Assembly (NCBI GenBank): GCA_937910385.1
Contig: CALEPT010000221.1
Span: 12,668-76,667 of the forward strand
DNA length: 64,000 bases
Direction: 5' to 3'
Source of the DNA: an uncultured Ruminococcus sp.
GTDB lineage: Bacteria > Bacillota > Clostridia > Oscillospirales > Ruminococcaceae
Below the pieces are notes generated by a model. The model did no database searches. It was given only the letters and a program-made list of their open reading frames with translations, and was not told the DNA's origin. Shown here in pieces: positions 33,473-40,751 of this stretch; positions within the stretch are counted from its first letter, which is position 1; each line of letters starts with the position of its first letter. The translations under genes were made by a program, and so were the position numbers.

Positions 33473-34795
33473 ATGAGCGAATTTTTTAAAGGTATAGGCA
33501 AGATCCCCTATGAAGGAAAGAACTCCACTAACCCTCTGGCGTTCAAGTACTATAACCCCGATGAGGTCATCGGCGGAAAAACAATGAAGGAGCAGCTCAA
33601 ATTCGCCCTCTCATGGTGGCATACTATGGGCGGCGACGGCACGGATATGTTCGGCGTAGGTACTGCCGACAAGACATGGGGCGAATCTGACCCGACTGCA
33701 AGAGCTAAGGCAAAGGTGGACGCTGCTTTCGAGATCATGGACAAGCTCTCTATCGAGTATTTCTGCTTCCATGACCGCGATCTCTCTCCCGAGTACGGCG
33801 ACCTCTCTGAGACTAATGCAAAGCTCGACGAGGTAACAGATTACATAAAGCAGAAGCAGGACGAGACAGGCTTCAAGTGCCTGTGGGGCACGGCTAAGTG
33901 CTTCGACCACCCGAGATATATGCACGGCGCCGGAACCTCTCCATCCGCCGACGTTTTCGCATATGCAGCTGCTCAGATAAAGAAGGCTATCGAGGCTACA
34001 GTAAAGCTCGGCGGCAACGGCTACGTCTTCTGGGGCGGACGCGAGGGCTATGAGACTCTCCTCAACACAAATATGGGACTCGAGCTCGACAACATGGCTC
34101 GCCTTATGAAAATGGCTGTAAAGTATGCACGTTCTATCGGCTACGCAGGCGACTTCTACATTGAGCCCAAGCCCAAGGAGCCTACAAAGCACCAGTATGA
34201 CTTCGATACCGCAACTGTTCTCGGATTTTTGCGCAAGTATGATCTCGACAAGGATTTCAAGATGAACATCGAGGCTAACCACGCTACACTCGCTCAGCAC
34301 ACCTTCCAGCACGAGCTGAGAGTTGCGCGCGATAACGGCTTCTTCGGCTCTATCGACGCAAATCAGGGCGATCCGCTTCTCGGCTGGGATACAGACCAGT
34401 TCCCGACGAACATCTATGACGCAGCTCTTTGTATGTATGAGGTACTCAAGGCAGGCGGCTTCACAAACGGCGGTCTTAATTTCGACTCCAAGGCAAGAAG
34501 GGGCAGCTTTACTCCCGAGGATATCTTCCACAGCTATATCGCAGGTATGGATACATTCGCACTCGGTCTGCGCATTGCTCAGAAGATAATCGACGACGGA
34601 CGTATCGATAAGTTTGTTGACGATAGATACTCATCATGGACTACCGGTATAGGCAAGGATATAATCGACGGCAAGGTCGGCTTCGAGGAACTTGAAAAGT
34701 ACGCACTCGAAAAGGGCGAGGTTACAGATTCCCTCGGCAGCGGACGTCAGGAAATGCTTGAATCTATCATCAACAATATCATGTTCAGCCTTTGA
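33473..34795 (+). CDS. xylA: Xylose isomerase
   Basis: This 440-residue class II xylose isomerase has the catalytic His/Asp in FCFHDRDLSPE near residue 100, metal ligands in FYIEPKPKEPTKHQYDFD near 230 and EANHATLAQHTFQHEL near 265, and WGGREGYETLLNT near 190. It interconverts D-xylose and D-xylulose with Mg/Mn. It is followed by a small unknown gene and xylB, forming the xylose unit that would use hemicellulose sugars. The palindrome and promoter at 33363-33403 drive it. GGAGG at 33457-33461 lies 11 nt before the ATG, a slightly long spacing. Confidence 0.97.
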   Translation: MSEFFKGIGKIPYEGKNSTNPLAFKYYNPDEVIGGKTMKEQLKFALSWWHTMGGDGTDMFGVGTADKTWGESDPTARAKAKVDAAFEIMDKLSIEYFCFHDRDLSPEYGDLSETNAKLDEVTDYIKQKQDETGFKCLWGTAKCFDHPRYMHGAGTSPSADVFAYAAAQIKKAIEATVKLGGNGYVFWGGREGYETLLNTNMGLELDNMARLMKMAVKYARSIGYAGDFYIEPKPKEPTKHQYDFDTATVLGFLRKYDLDKDFKMNIEANHATLAQHTFQHELRVARDNGFFGSIDANQGDPLLGWDTDQFPTNIYDAALCMYEVLKAGGFTNGGLNFDSKARRGSFTPEDIFHSYIAGMDTFALGLRIAQKIIDDGRIDKFVDDRYSSWTTGIGKDIIDGKVGFEELEKYALEKGEVTDSLGSGRQEMLESIINNIMFSL

Positions 34796-34891
34796 TTCTC
34801 AGAGTTTATTGGACGTTCGGACGCCTTTCCGCGAGGGGACGGCGTTCGGGCGTTTCTTTTATTTGGTATGATACTGAAATGGAGTTACATA

Positions 34892-35200
34892 ATGAAAACG
34901 AAAAAACAGGGCAATAACTGGACAGCATACTATGACCCGTACACAGAGCGCTATTTTGCAGAGATAATGTATACCAGCCGCGAGGGGCGGGAGCAGTATG
35001 ACTATGAGATAACGAAGGATATTTATGCACGGCTCGGTACATTCAAAGATGATATTGAAAACGAAAGATTGATAAAAGAAGGGAAAATGTCATATTCTTT
35101 TGAAAATACGATGTACGGCACTCTCGGTCCCGAAAGGACTGTCTGGGATGACGAAGCTCATGAGGCAATGCGAGAGTTAGAACGGAAGAACAGTATTTGA
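34892..35200 (+). CDS. Hypothetical protein between xylA and xylB
   Basis: This 102-residue soluble, charged protein (WTAYYDPYTERYFAEIMY near residue 10, ERTVWDDEAHEAMRELERK near the end) has no recognised domain. GGAG lies 8 nt before ATG 34892, which is why I start it there and not at 34868. It lies 96 bp after xylA and 26 bp before xylB, so it is probably cotranscribed with the xylose genes. The many aromatic and Asp/Glu residues could suit protein or nucleic-acid binding, but nothing assigns it. Confidence 0.6.
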   Translation: MKTKKQGNNWTAYYDPYTERYFAEIMYTSREGREQYDYEITKDIYARLGTFKDDIENERLIKEGKMSYSFENTMYGTLGPERTVWDDEAHEAMRELERKNSI

Positions 35201-35226
35201 ATTTTTGTGATGAAAGGAGTTTTACT

Positions 35227-36750
35227 ATGTCATACATTATAGGCGTGGACTGCGGTACAAGCGGTACAAAGACAGTCCTGTTTGACGAAAGGGGAGTGGT
35301 CATCGCTTCCAAAACAATAGAATACCCAATGTATCAGCCTCAAAACGGCTATGCGGAGCAAGATCCCGTGGACTGGTCGGCTGCTATGATAAACACTATC
35401 AAAGCAGTCATGGCTCAGAGCAGCGTAAAAAAGGAGGACGTCAAGGGTATCGGTATATCGGGGCAGATGCACGGTCTGGTAATGCTCGACAAGGACAACA
35501 ACGTGCTTCGCCGTTCGATCATCTGGTGCGATCAGCGAACCGCCGCAGAGGTCGAGGAGATGAACAGGATCGTGGGACGTGATAAGCTCGTTGAGATAAC
35601 TGCGAATCCTGCGCTCACGGGCTGGACTGCCGCTAAGATACTTTGGATCAAGAATAATGAGCCCGAAATCTACAGTAAGGTCGCGCACATTCTTCTTCCA
35701 AAGGACTATCTGAGATTTATCCTCACGGGCGAATATGCTACAGAAGTATCCGACGCATCGGGAATGCAGCTTCTCGACGTTCCTAATCGAAAATGGTCAG
35801 ACGAGCTGCTCTCTGCATTCGAGATAGACAAGAGCTGGCTCGGCAAGGTGTATGAGTCGTGTGAGGTCACAGGTACGCTGACCAAAGCTATGGCGGCTGA
35901 GCTCGGACTGTGCGAGGGCACTATAGTTGTCGGAGGAGCAGGCGATAATGCCGCTGCCGCCGTAGGTACCGGAGTTGTTGAGGACGGAAAGGCATTTACT
36001 ACTATCGGTACTTCAGGTGTCGTTTTTGCCCATACATCGAGCGTTTCAATTGATAAAAAGGGAAGAGTCCACACATGCTGTGCAGCCGTTCCGGATACAT
36101 GGCACGTTATGGGCGTTACTCAGGGAGCAGGCCTGTCGCTGAAATGGTTCAGGGATAATTTCTGCATGACAGAAAAGGAGACCGCGAAGCTCATGGGTCT
36201 GGATGAGTACTACCTCATGGATAAGCAGGCTGAGCAGGTGCCCGTCGGTGCGAACAGGCTGCTGTATCTGCCGTATCTTATGGGAGAGAGAACTCCTCAT
36301 CTTGATCCCGATGCGCGTGGAGTTTTCTTCGGCTTATCGGCAATACACACGCGCCGCGATATGCTGCGCGCAGTTATGGAGGGCGTTACATATTCTCTGC
36401 GAGACTGCGTTGAGGTGTTCCGCGAGATGAACGTAAATGTCAGCGATATGATGGCTTGCGGCGGAGGAGGTTCCTCACCTCTCTGGAGGAGTATGCTTGC
36501 CGACCTTTACAACTGTAATGTCAAGACCGTTGCTTCAAAGGAAGGACCTGCGCTTGGCGTGGCTATCCTTGCAAGCGTTGGAGCAGGTCTTTACAGCAGT
36601 GTTACCGAGGCGTGCGGAGCTATCATTTCTGCTGATAAGGTACAGGAACCGGATCCTGCAAATGTTCCGGAATATGAGAAGTATTATCAGCTTTACAAGG
36701 AGATATATCCTGCGCTCAAGGATAAATTCTCAAAGCTGGCAGCTCTTTGA
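35227..36750 (+). CDS. xylB: Xylulokinase
   Basis: This 507-residue FGGY-family kinase has IGVDCGTSGTKTVLF at residues 5-19 (phosphate 1), SGQMHGLVMLDKD near 78, GGAGDNAAAAVG near 235, and ACGGGGSSPLWRSMLADLYN near 420. It phosphorylates D-xylulose to xylulose 5-phosphate for the pentose phosphate pathway. AAGGAG at 35214-35219 supports ATG 35227 over the upstream in-frame codons. It ends about 80 bp before a large hairpin that also closes the opposite-strand RNA unit. Confidence 0.95.
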   Translation: MSYIIGVDCGTSGTKTVLFDERGVVIASKTIEYPMYQPQNGYAEQDPVDWSAAMINTIKAVMAQSSVKKEDVKGIGISGQMHGLVMLDKDNNVLRRSIIWCDQRTAAEVEEMNRIVGRDKLVEITANPALTGWTAAKILWIKNNEPEIYSKVAHILLPKDYLRFILTGEYATEVSDASGMQLLDVPNRKWSDELLSAFEIDKSWLGKVYESCEVTGTLTKAMAAELGLCEGTIVVGGAGDNAAAAVGTGVVEDGKAFTTIGTSGVVFAHTSSVSIDKKGRVHTCCAAVPDTWHVMGVTQGAGLSLKWFRDNFCMTEKETAKLMGLDEYYLMDKQAEQVPVGANRLLYLPYLMGERTPHLDPDARGVFFGLSAIHTRRDMLRAVMEGVTYSLRDCVEVFREMNVNVSDMMACGGGGSSPLWRSMLADLYNCNVKTVASKEGPALGVAILASVGAGLYSSVTEACGAIISADKVQEPDPANVPEYEKYYQLYKEIYPALKDKFSKLAAL

Positions 36751-36832
36751 GTTGTGTAATATCAACAAATATCCCAACATTGTGTTGAATCTACGGAGCC
36801 GCTACTTGCGGTGATCGGTAAAACAGTTTAAT

Positions 36833-36870
36833 AAAGCCGCTTCCGAATACTTTTGATCGGAGGCGGCTTT
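36833..36870. terminator. Bidirectional intrinsic terminator
   Basis: 14-bp stem AAAGCCGC-T-TCCGA (36833-36846) with TCGGA-G-GCGGCTTT (36857-36870) and one U-G pair, after xylB and after the structured RNA on the minus strand. Confidence 0.8.
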
Positions 36871-36886
36871 TAGCTTTTAATGAGAA

Positions 36887-37055
36887 AAATTCGCGCCCCA
36901 GCAAAACTGGAACGCGAAACTGCCCGCGGGGGCTCCCCGTTGTGTTATCTGTACTAAATAGATGACAGTGCCGTAAGCGATGTACAACTATCATTCCCGA
37001 TAACGGTAAGCGAGCTTTGCGAACGACAACGTGGTCGCGGGCACAGGCTCTGTGC
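36887..37055 (-). ncRNA. Structured non-coding RNA directly after tRNA-Arg, raiA-motif-like
   Basis: On the minus strand, the base after the encoded CCA begins a roughly 170-nt GC-rich segment with several stems: GCACAG-AGC-CTGTGC (37055-37041), GGGG-AG-CCCC, and a 10-bp 3' stem CGCGTTCCAG/CTGGGGCGCG (36916-36892, two U-G pairs) followed by AATTTTT. The block with GTTGTACATCGCTTACGGCA and the terminal CGCG stem resembles what I remember of the raiA RNA motif of Firmicutes, though I cannot confirm it without a covariance search. No convincing ORF fits the strand. It seems to share the tRNA promoter. Confidence 0.6.
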
Positions 37056-37130
37056 TGGTACGCCTGACTGGAATCGAACCAGCGCACACGGCGTCGGAGG
37101 CCGATGCTCTATCCCCTGAGCTACAGGCGC
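37056..37130 (-). tRNA. tRNA-Arg (anticodon CCG)
   Basis: The minus strand reads a full cloverleaf of 72 nt plus an encoded CCA (37058-37056). The acceptor is GCGCCTG with CAGGCGT, the D arm GCTC/GAGC, the anticodon loop CTCCGAC with anticodon CCG, the variable loop 4 nt, and the T arm GCTGG/CCAGT around TTCGATT. The bottom pair of the anticodon stem (27-43) is a U-U mismatch. It decodes CGG. A TTGCAA-17-TATAAT promoter lies just upstream (37148-37176). Encoded CCA is usual in many Firmicutes. Confidence 0.93.
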
Positions 37131-37147
37131 ATAAATATTACTACTAT

Positions 37148-37192
37148 ATTATAACAAAAACTCTTGAAATTTGCAAGTAGTTGTGGTATAAT
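37148..37192. promoter_or_regulatory. Overlapping divergent promoters of tRNA-Arg and the permuted papain-like gene
   Basis: Minus strand: TTGCAA (37171-37176), 17 bp, TATAAT (37148-37153). Plus strand: TTGAAA (37164-37169), 17 bp, TATAAT (37187-37192). The two -35 boxes lie one base apart, so the polymerases should compete. Confidence 0.7.
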
Positions 37193-37277
37193 TATTTCAG
37201 AAAATCTTCAGTCAGACCGCATATAGTTTGTTTGTAAACTGTTTGGTCAGAATTTTGGTCGGGCTGCATAGCTGCAC

Positions 37278-37301
37278 CGGCGTATATCAAGCCGCTTTTT
37301 T
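37278..37301 (+). promoter_or_regulatory. Possible leader terminator before the permuted papain-like gene
   Basis: Inside a roughly 180-nt leader, CGGC (37278-37281) pairs with GCCG (37291-37294) and is followed by a run of six T (37296-37301). The stem is short, so this is a weak attenuator candidate. Further upstream AGTTT/AAACT and TGCA/TGCA stems are present. Confidence 0.4.
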
Positions 37302-37379
37302 ATAAAAGTTTTGAACGATTGCGGATAATGTACAAAACAATAATGTCTTTGTGCGATTTGCCTTTAGGGAGGAAGAATT

Positions 37380-37958
37380 TTGGAATGCTATATATATCTT
37401 GTAGTGGCTCAGACCGGTACGAAGCCTGCGAGATTTTTTCGGTTTATCACTAAAAAGCCCTATAATCATGTTTCTCTTTCAGGCGATGTGAATTTATCGG
37501 AAATGTACAGCTTTTGCCGTACATATCGTCCTTTTCCGCTTCCTGCTACTTTCAACAAGGAGATAGTTGGAGAGGGAACTCTCGGTCAATATGGCTGTAT
37601 TCCGTGTGAAATATACAGAATACCGGTCACTGAGGCGCAAAAAGCCGAATATAATCGTATCATCAAGCACTTCTGCGATAACCGCAAGGTATATTCATAC
37701 AATCTTCTCGGACTTCTTGCCGTCCACCTGAATATAGAGTGGAATCGTAAAAAAAGCTTCGTCTGTTCACAGTTCGTAGCATATACTATGGATAAAATTG
37801 GTATACCACTTGAAAAGCCCTTCTGTCTGTATAAGCCGGACGATTTTCGGACATTTCCCGGAGCGACTCTTATTTATACAGGAGAGCTTAATACTTTTTA
37901 CTACGGCAGACAATCTGAGCCTATAGTAAAACGGAAATCAAATATGCCGCTGATCTGA
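37380..37958 (+). CDS. Permuted papain-like (NlpC/P60 YiiX-type) protein
   Basis: This 192-residue soluble protein has the His box KPYNHVSLSGD near residue 28 and, after a long spacer, the nucleophile segment FVCSQFVAYTMDKIG near residue 120. The order His before Cys is that of circularly permuted papain-like enzymes. Members hydrolyse amide or thioester bonds in lipids or peptides; no target is known here. It starts with TTG 37380, with GGGAGG at 37367-37372 7 nt upstream, and no nearby ATG fits. Its last 38 bp overlap the convergent 99-residue gene. Confidence 0.75.
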   Translation: MECYIYLVVAQTGTKPARFFRFITKKPYNHVSLSGDVNLSEMYSFCRTYRPFPLPATFNKEIVGEGTLGQYGCIPCEIYRIPVTEAQKAEYNRIIKHFCDNRKVYSYNLLGLLAVHLNIEWNRKKSFVCSQFVAYTMDKIGIPLEKPFCLYKPDDFRTFPGATLIYTGELNTFYYGRQSEPIVKRKSNMPLI

Positions 37959-38220
37959 GCTCGTCGGGAGCTAACAGGTATGCCGCACAGTACAGTCTGC
38001 TGTCCGGCGAAAGTCCCGATATGCTGAATTGTGCCGTGTATTCAAGTACTTCCACCTCAGCTGTGTCACCGTTAACTATCAGGCTTGCAGGAGCTATTTT
38101 TTCATCTGTAAGCCTGTTGTATGAATTGGCGTATGAATTTATGAACATCCACGAACCGACTGTCAGGAGCAAGTAAAGAAAAATTGCTCTGACGGCGGTT
38201 TTTTTCTTTTTTGTTCTCAT
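37921..38220 (-). CDS. Small membrane protein downstream of spoIIP
   Basis: This 99-residue protein has a basic start RTKKKKTAVR, one membrane segment (about 11-30) and a small outer domain with ASLIVNGDTAEVEVLEYT near 47-64. It begins 2 nt after the spoIIP stop codon on the same strand, so it is probably cotranscribed. It overlaps the end of the convergent peptidase gene by 38 bp. I do not recognise the family; a role with SpoIIP in the engulfment membrane is only a guess. Confidence 0.6.
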   Translation of the reverse strand: MRTKKKKTAVRAIFLYLLLTVGSWMFINSYANSYNRLTDEKIAPASLIVNGDTAEVEVLEYTAQFSISGLSPDSRLYCAAYLLAPDELRSAAYLISVLL

Positions 38221-38222
38221 AT

Positions 38223-39398
38223 TTATCCTTTCTTCATGGAATTCAGCAGCTCGCCAAGCGACTTTCCGAGAATCTGTCCTGAATATTGTGCTTGCTCAAG
38301 AGTATTTCCGTGGGAGCCTACTTCTATGAGAAGGCTTCCGGTGGTCAGATCCTGATTATAATGCCTGTAATCGAAAAGTATAGGTCTTGTAAATCCGGGA
38401 TGATCGCTTTCGAGCTTCTGCTGAAGATAGCAGGCAAAATGAAAGTTCATCATGTAATTGGGCATATTGAGCGTTCCGTCATCACAGCCCGAGATTATCA
38501 TTATCTGGGCAGCTTCTTTTCCGTCTATGTTGATATAAGGCTGATAGGCAAAGCCCTCTCCCGATATCGCGTCGCGGTGGATATCGAGCACGACCTTGAT
38601 GCTTGGATACTCCTCTAAAATCGGTACTATGGAGGCGCGGCTTCGATCATATGAGCCGTTATATGAGGGATAATCGTGTATCTCGGAAACGTGGATAACT
38701 CCTATTCCCTGTGCTTCGAGCTCTGCTTGCATGGCGTTTCCCACCATGACCATATTTTTGGTGTCATCAGTTGTCCGATAGTTGAATGAAGCATCGTAGC
38801 TTTCACGGACATACGGCTCAAAGCTTTCGGTCGTATGTGTGTGATATATGAGCACAAGGGGGGCGTCGGTATCTTCTACTGTAAAATTCGGAAGATAGCT
38901 GCTTTCGTTTATAAGGTTCTCATTCGGGATAGTCGTTTTATTGTTGACCTGTCCGCCGCCGGGAAGATCGAAAAATGATACGCCGCTGTATTCGCCGTAT
39001 GTTGTGCGTATAATACTTCCGCCTTCGCTCCACTCGGTAGGGTATGGCTTGGCTCCCGGGTCGGCGGAGGTCATCTCAAGCGGGCTTGGAAGTTTTAGAA
39101 GGTCTGATGTATCTGCGGTTTCGGCGGATATGCCATATCCCTGAGAGAGGAAGTCAGCTGCGCTGATGTATGCTTCATCTGCATCATCTGAGCTTGTGCC
39201 GAATATCTCTTCAAAATCGTCTTTTTCCACAGAGACGGATTTTTCGGGAGACCTTCCTGTGTTCATGATACGGGTCTCCGACAGAACTCTTTTAAGCTGT
39301 GAAGCTCCGCTCACGCTCATAGCTGCAGCGACCGGAAGTATAACTGCCGCGCAGCATTTTATCATACCTGAAATTTTTCTGCGTTTGTAACGCGTCAT
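38223..39398 (-). CDS. spoIIP: Stage II sporulation protein P (amidase/endopeptidase)
   Basis: This 391-residue protein has a membrane anchor near residues 12-30, a variable Ser/Asp-rich stretch and the SpoIIP amidase domain. That domain has LIYHTHTTESFEPY near 195 (first zinc-type His), VVLDIHRDAISGEG near 260 and LLIEVGSHGNTLEQA near 360 with the catalytic Glu. SpoIIP removes stem peptides from peptidoglycan during engulfment with SpoIID and SpoIIM. GAGGTGAGG precedes the ATG. With spoVM it shows that the lineage keeps endospore genes. Confidence 0.92.
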   Translation of the reverse strand: MTRYKRRKISGMIKCCAAVILPVAAAMSVSGASQLKRVLSETRIMNTGRSPEKSVSVEKDDFEEIFGTSSDDADEAYISAADFLSQGYGISAETADTSDLLKLPSPLEMTSADPGAKPYPTEWSEGGSIIRTTYGEYSGVSFFDLPGGGQVNNKTTIPNENLINESSYLPNFTVEDTDAPLVLIYHTHTTESFEPYVRESYDASFNYRTTDDTKNMVMVGNAMQAELEAQGIGVIHVSEIHDYPSYNGSYDRSRASIVPILEEYPSIKVVLDIHRDAISGEGFAYQPYINIDGKEAAQIMIISGCDDGTLNMPNYMMNFHFACYLQQKLESDHPGFTRPILFDYRHYNQDLTTGSLLIEVGSHGNTLEQAQYSGQILGKSLGELLNSMKKG

Positions 39399-39430
39399 AT
39401 CCTCACCTCATTATTATGCTCCGCGCTATT

Positions 39431-39494
39431 GCAAAATATCCATTAAGATATTTTGCGATCCGCCGTCTGTGACGGCGGACGGCGCATTGCGCCG
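39431..39494. repeat. Three abutting perfect hairpins in a divergent intergenic region
   Basis: GCAAAATATC/GATATTTTGC (39431-39440 and 39447-39456), TCCGCCGTC/GACGGCGGA (39459-39467 and 39471-39479) and CGGCGCA/TGCGCCG (39480-39486 and 39488-39494). The flanking genes diverge, so these are not terminators. They look like a palindromic repeat element. Confidence 0.7.
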
Positions 39495-39682
39495 TAAGCG
39501 CTCCGTTTATACTGCCTCTTCAAAGTGCAAAGCGGCTTTGTGACTGCTTAGCAATATAGGCAGGTATATAACCTTTCTATTGATTATATTCAAGTCAGGC
39601 TGAGAATATTTCAACGGATCAGAAAAATACACATATCTGCATTATCTGATAAAAATCCTCATAAAGTTTATGGGGTGATGAT

Positions 39683-40561
39683 ATGTATCTTTGCTGTAAC
39701 TTCAGGCGTTTTATGTGGCTTCTAATGCTCGATGCACTTATCTTTGCACTTTGTTCGGGATTTTTCTTTATAGGCAAGGCACTGCTGTTTTCATCTGCGG
39801 GAGAAAGCGAAGATGATGCGGTTTTTCTTCCCGTAATAATGTATCACAGCGTTTATGACGGGCCTGTACAGGAATACATTGTAACTCCTCAGCAATTCGA
39901 GAATGATCTTAAATGGCTCAAAGCGAACGGCTACAGCTCGGTAACAGCCCAGCAGCTTGCAGAGTATGCCTGCGGCAGCGGAGAACTGCCTGATAAGCCT
40001 GTACTGATCACGCTTGACGACGGATTTTACAATAATCTTTCGGCAGTTCTTCCGCTGCTTGAAAAATATGATATGCAGGCGATAGTTTCTGTTGTGGGGA
40101 AATATACAGATGATTATGCTGCTGCAGATCCGCATGCGGAGAGATACTCTTATCTTACATGGGAGGATATCTCTGAGCTGATAGATTCAGGGAGGGTGGA
40201 GATAGGCTGTCACACATATGATATGCATTCACTGTACAGTGGGAGGAAGGGGTGTTCAAAGCTTTCATCTGAGACGGAGGAAGAGTATGCGCAGCAGCTT
40301 CAAAATGATATCGGTCTCGTTCAGGCGGAAATCAAGGAGCATACCGGGATATTACCAATAGTATTTGCATATCCGTTCGGCTGCAAGAGCGGCGAAAGCG
40401 TACCTGTCCTGCGCAGAAATGGTTTCCTGATAACACTTTTGTGCCGCGAAGCACCGAATTACATTACGCGCAGTCCGGATAGCCTGTACGACCTTTTCAG
40501 GTACAATCGCAGCGGTTATTATTCTACCGAGGAGTTCATGGAAAAGGTAATGCAGCAATAA
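39683..40561 (+). CDS. Polysaccharide deacetylase family protein, membrane-anchored
   Basis: This 292-residue protein has an N-terminal membrane anchor (about residues 10-35) and a NodB fold: FLPVIMYHSVYDG near 50, LITLDDGFYNNLSA near 110 (Asp-Asp), IGCHTYDMHSL near 175 (His-x-x-x-His metal site) and FAYPFGCKS near 228. NodB enzymes remove N-acetyl groups from peptidoglycan or chitin-type polymers. GGGGTGATG lies before ATG 39683. It is divergent from spoIIP and a single gene. Confidence 0.88.
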   Translation: MYLCCNFRRFMWLLMLDALIFALCSGFFFIGKALLFSSAGESEDDAVFLPVIMYHSVYDGPVQEYIVTPQQFENDLKWLKANGYSSVTAQQLAEYACGSGELPDKPVLITLDDGFYNNLSAVLPLLEKYDMQAIVSVVGKYTDDYAAADPHAERYSYLTWEDISELIDSGRVEIGCHTYDMHSLYSGRKGCSKLSSETEEEYAQQLQNDIGLVQAEIKEHTGILPIVFAYPFGCKSGESVPVLRRNGFLITLLCREAPNYITRSPDSLYDLFRYNRSGYYSTEEFMEKVMQQ

Positions 40562-40659
40562 AAAGGGGGCTCGTCTGACGGAGGTGACCTACTCTGTCAC
40601 TTCGCCTGATATTTTCCTGCATCATGGGGAATTGCTTCAAACCCCGAGCTGAAAATTTC

Positions 40660-40693
40660 GGGGGGAAACCTTTCCTGAGAAAGGTTTCCCCCC
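40660..40693. terminator. Strong hairpin between convergent genes
   Basis: Perfect 15-bp stem GGGGGGAAACCTTTC (40660-40674) with GAAAGGTTTCCCCCC (40679-40693), loop CTGA. There is no good T-tract on either side, so it may act as a 3' barrier or a weak bidirectional terminator for the deacetylase and ABC units. Confidence 0.55.
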
Positions 40694-40751
40694 GATAAAA
40701 AGTATGATCTTACATATGAGCGCAACGGTCATAGGAATATCTTTTTGTTTA

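Noticed and set aside
33611..34531. 306-residue frame antisense to xylA
   Set aside because: It mirrors the codon bias of xylA, has no ribosome site and lies wholly in a gene with clear xylose isomerase motifs.
36791..37087. 98-residue frame over the tRNA and the structured RNA
   Set aside because: It runs through the tRNA T-arm and the RNA stems and has no ribosome site; the strand pattern fits RNA, not protein.
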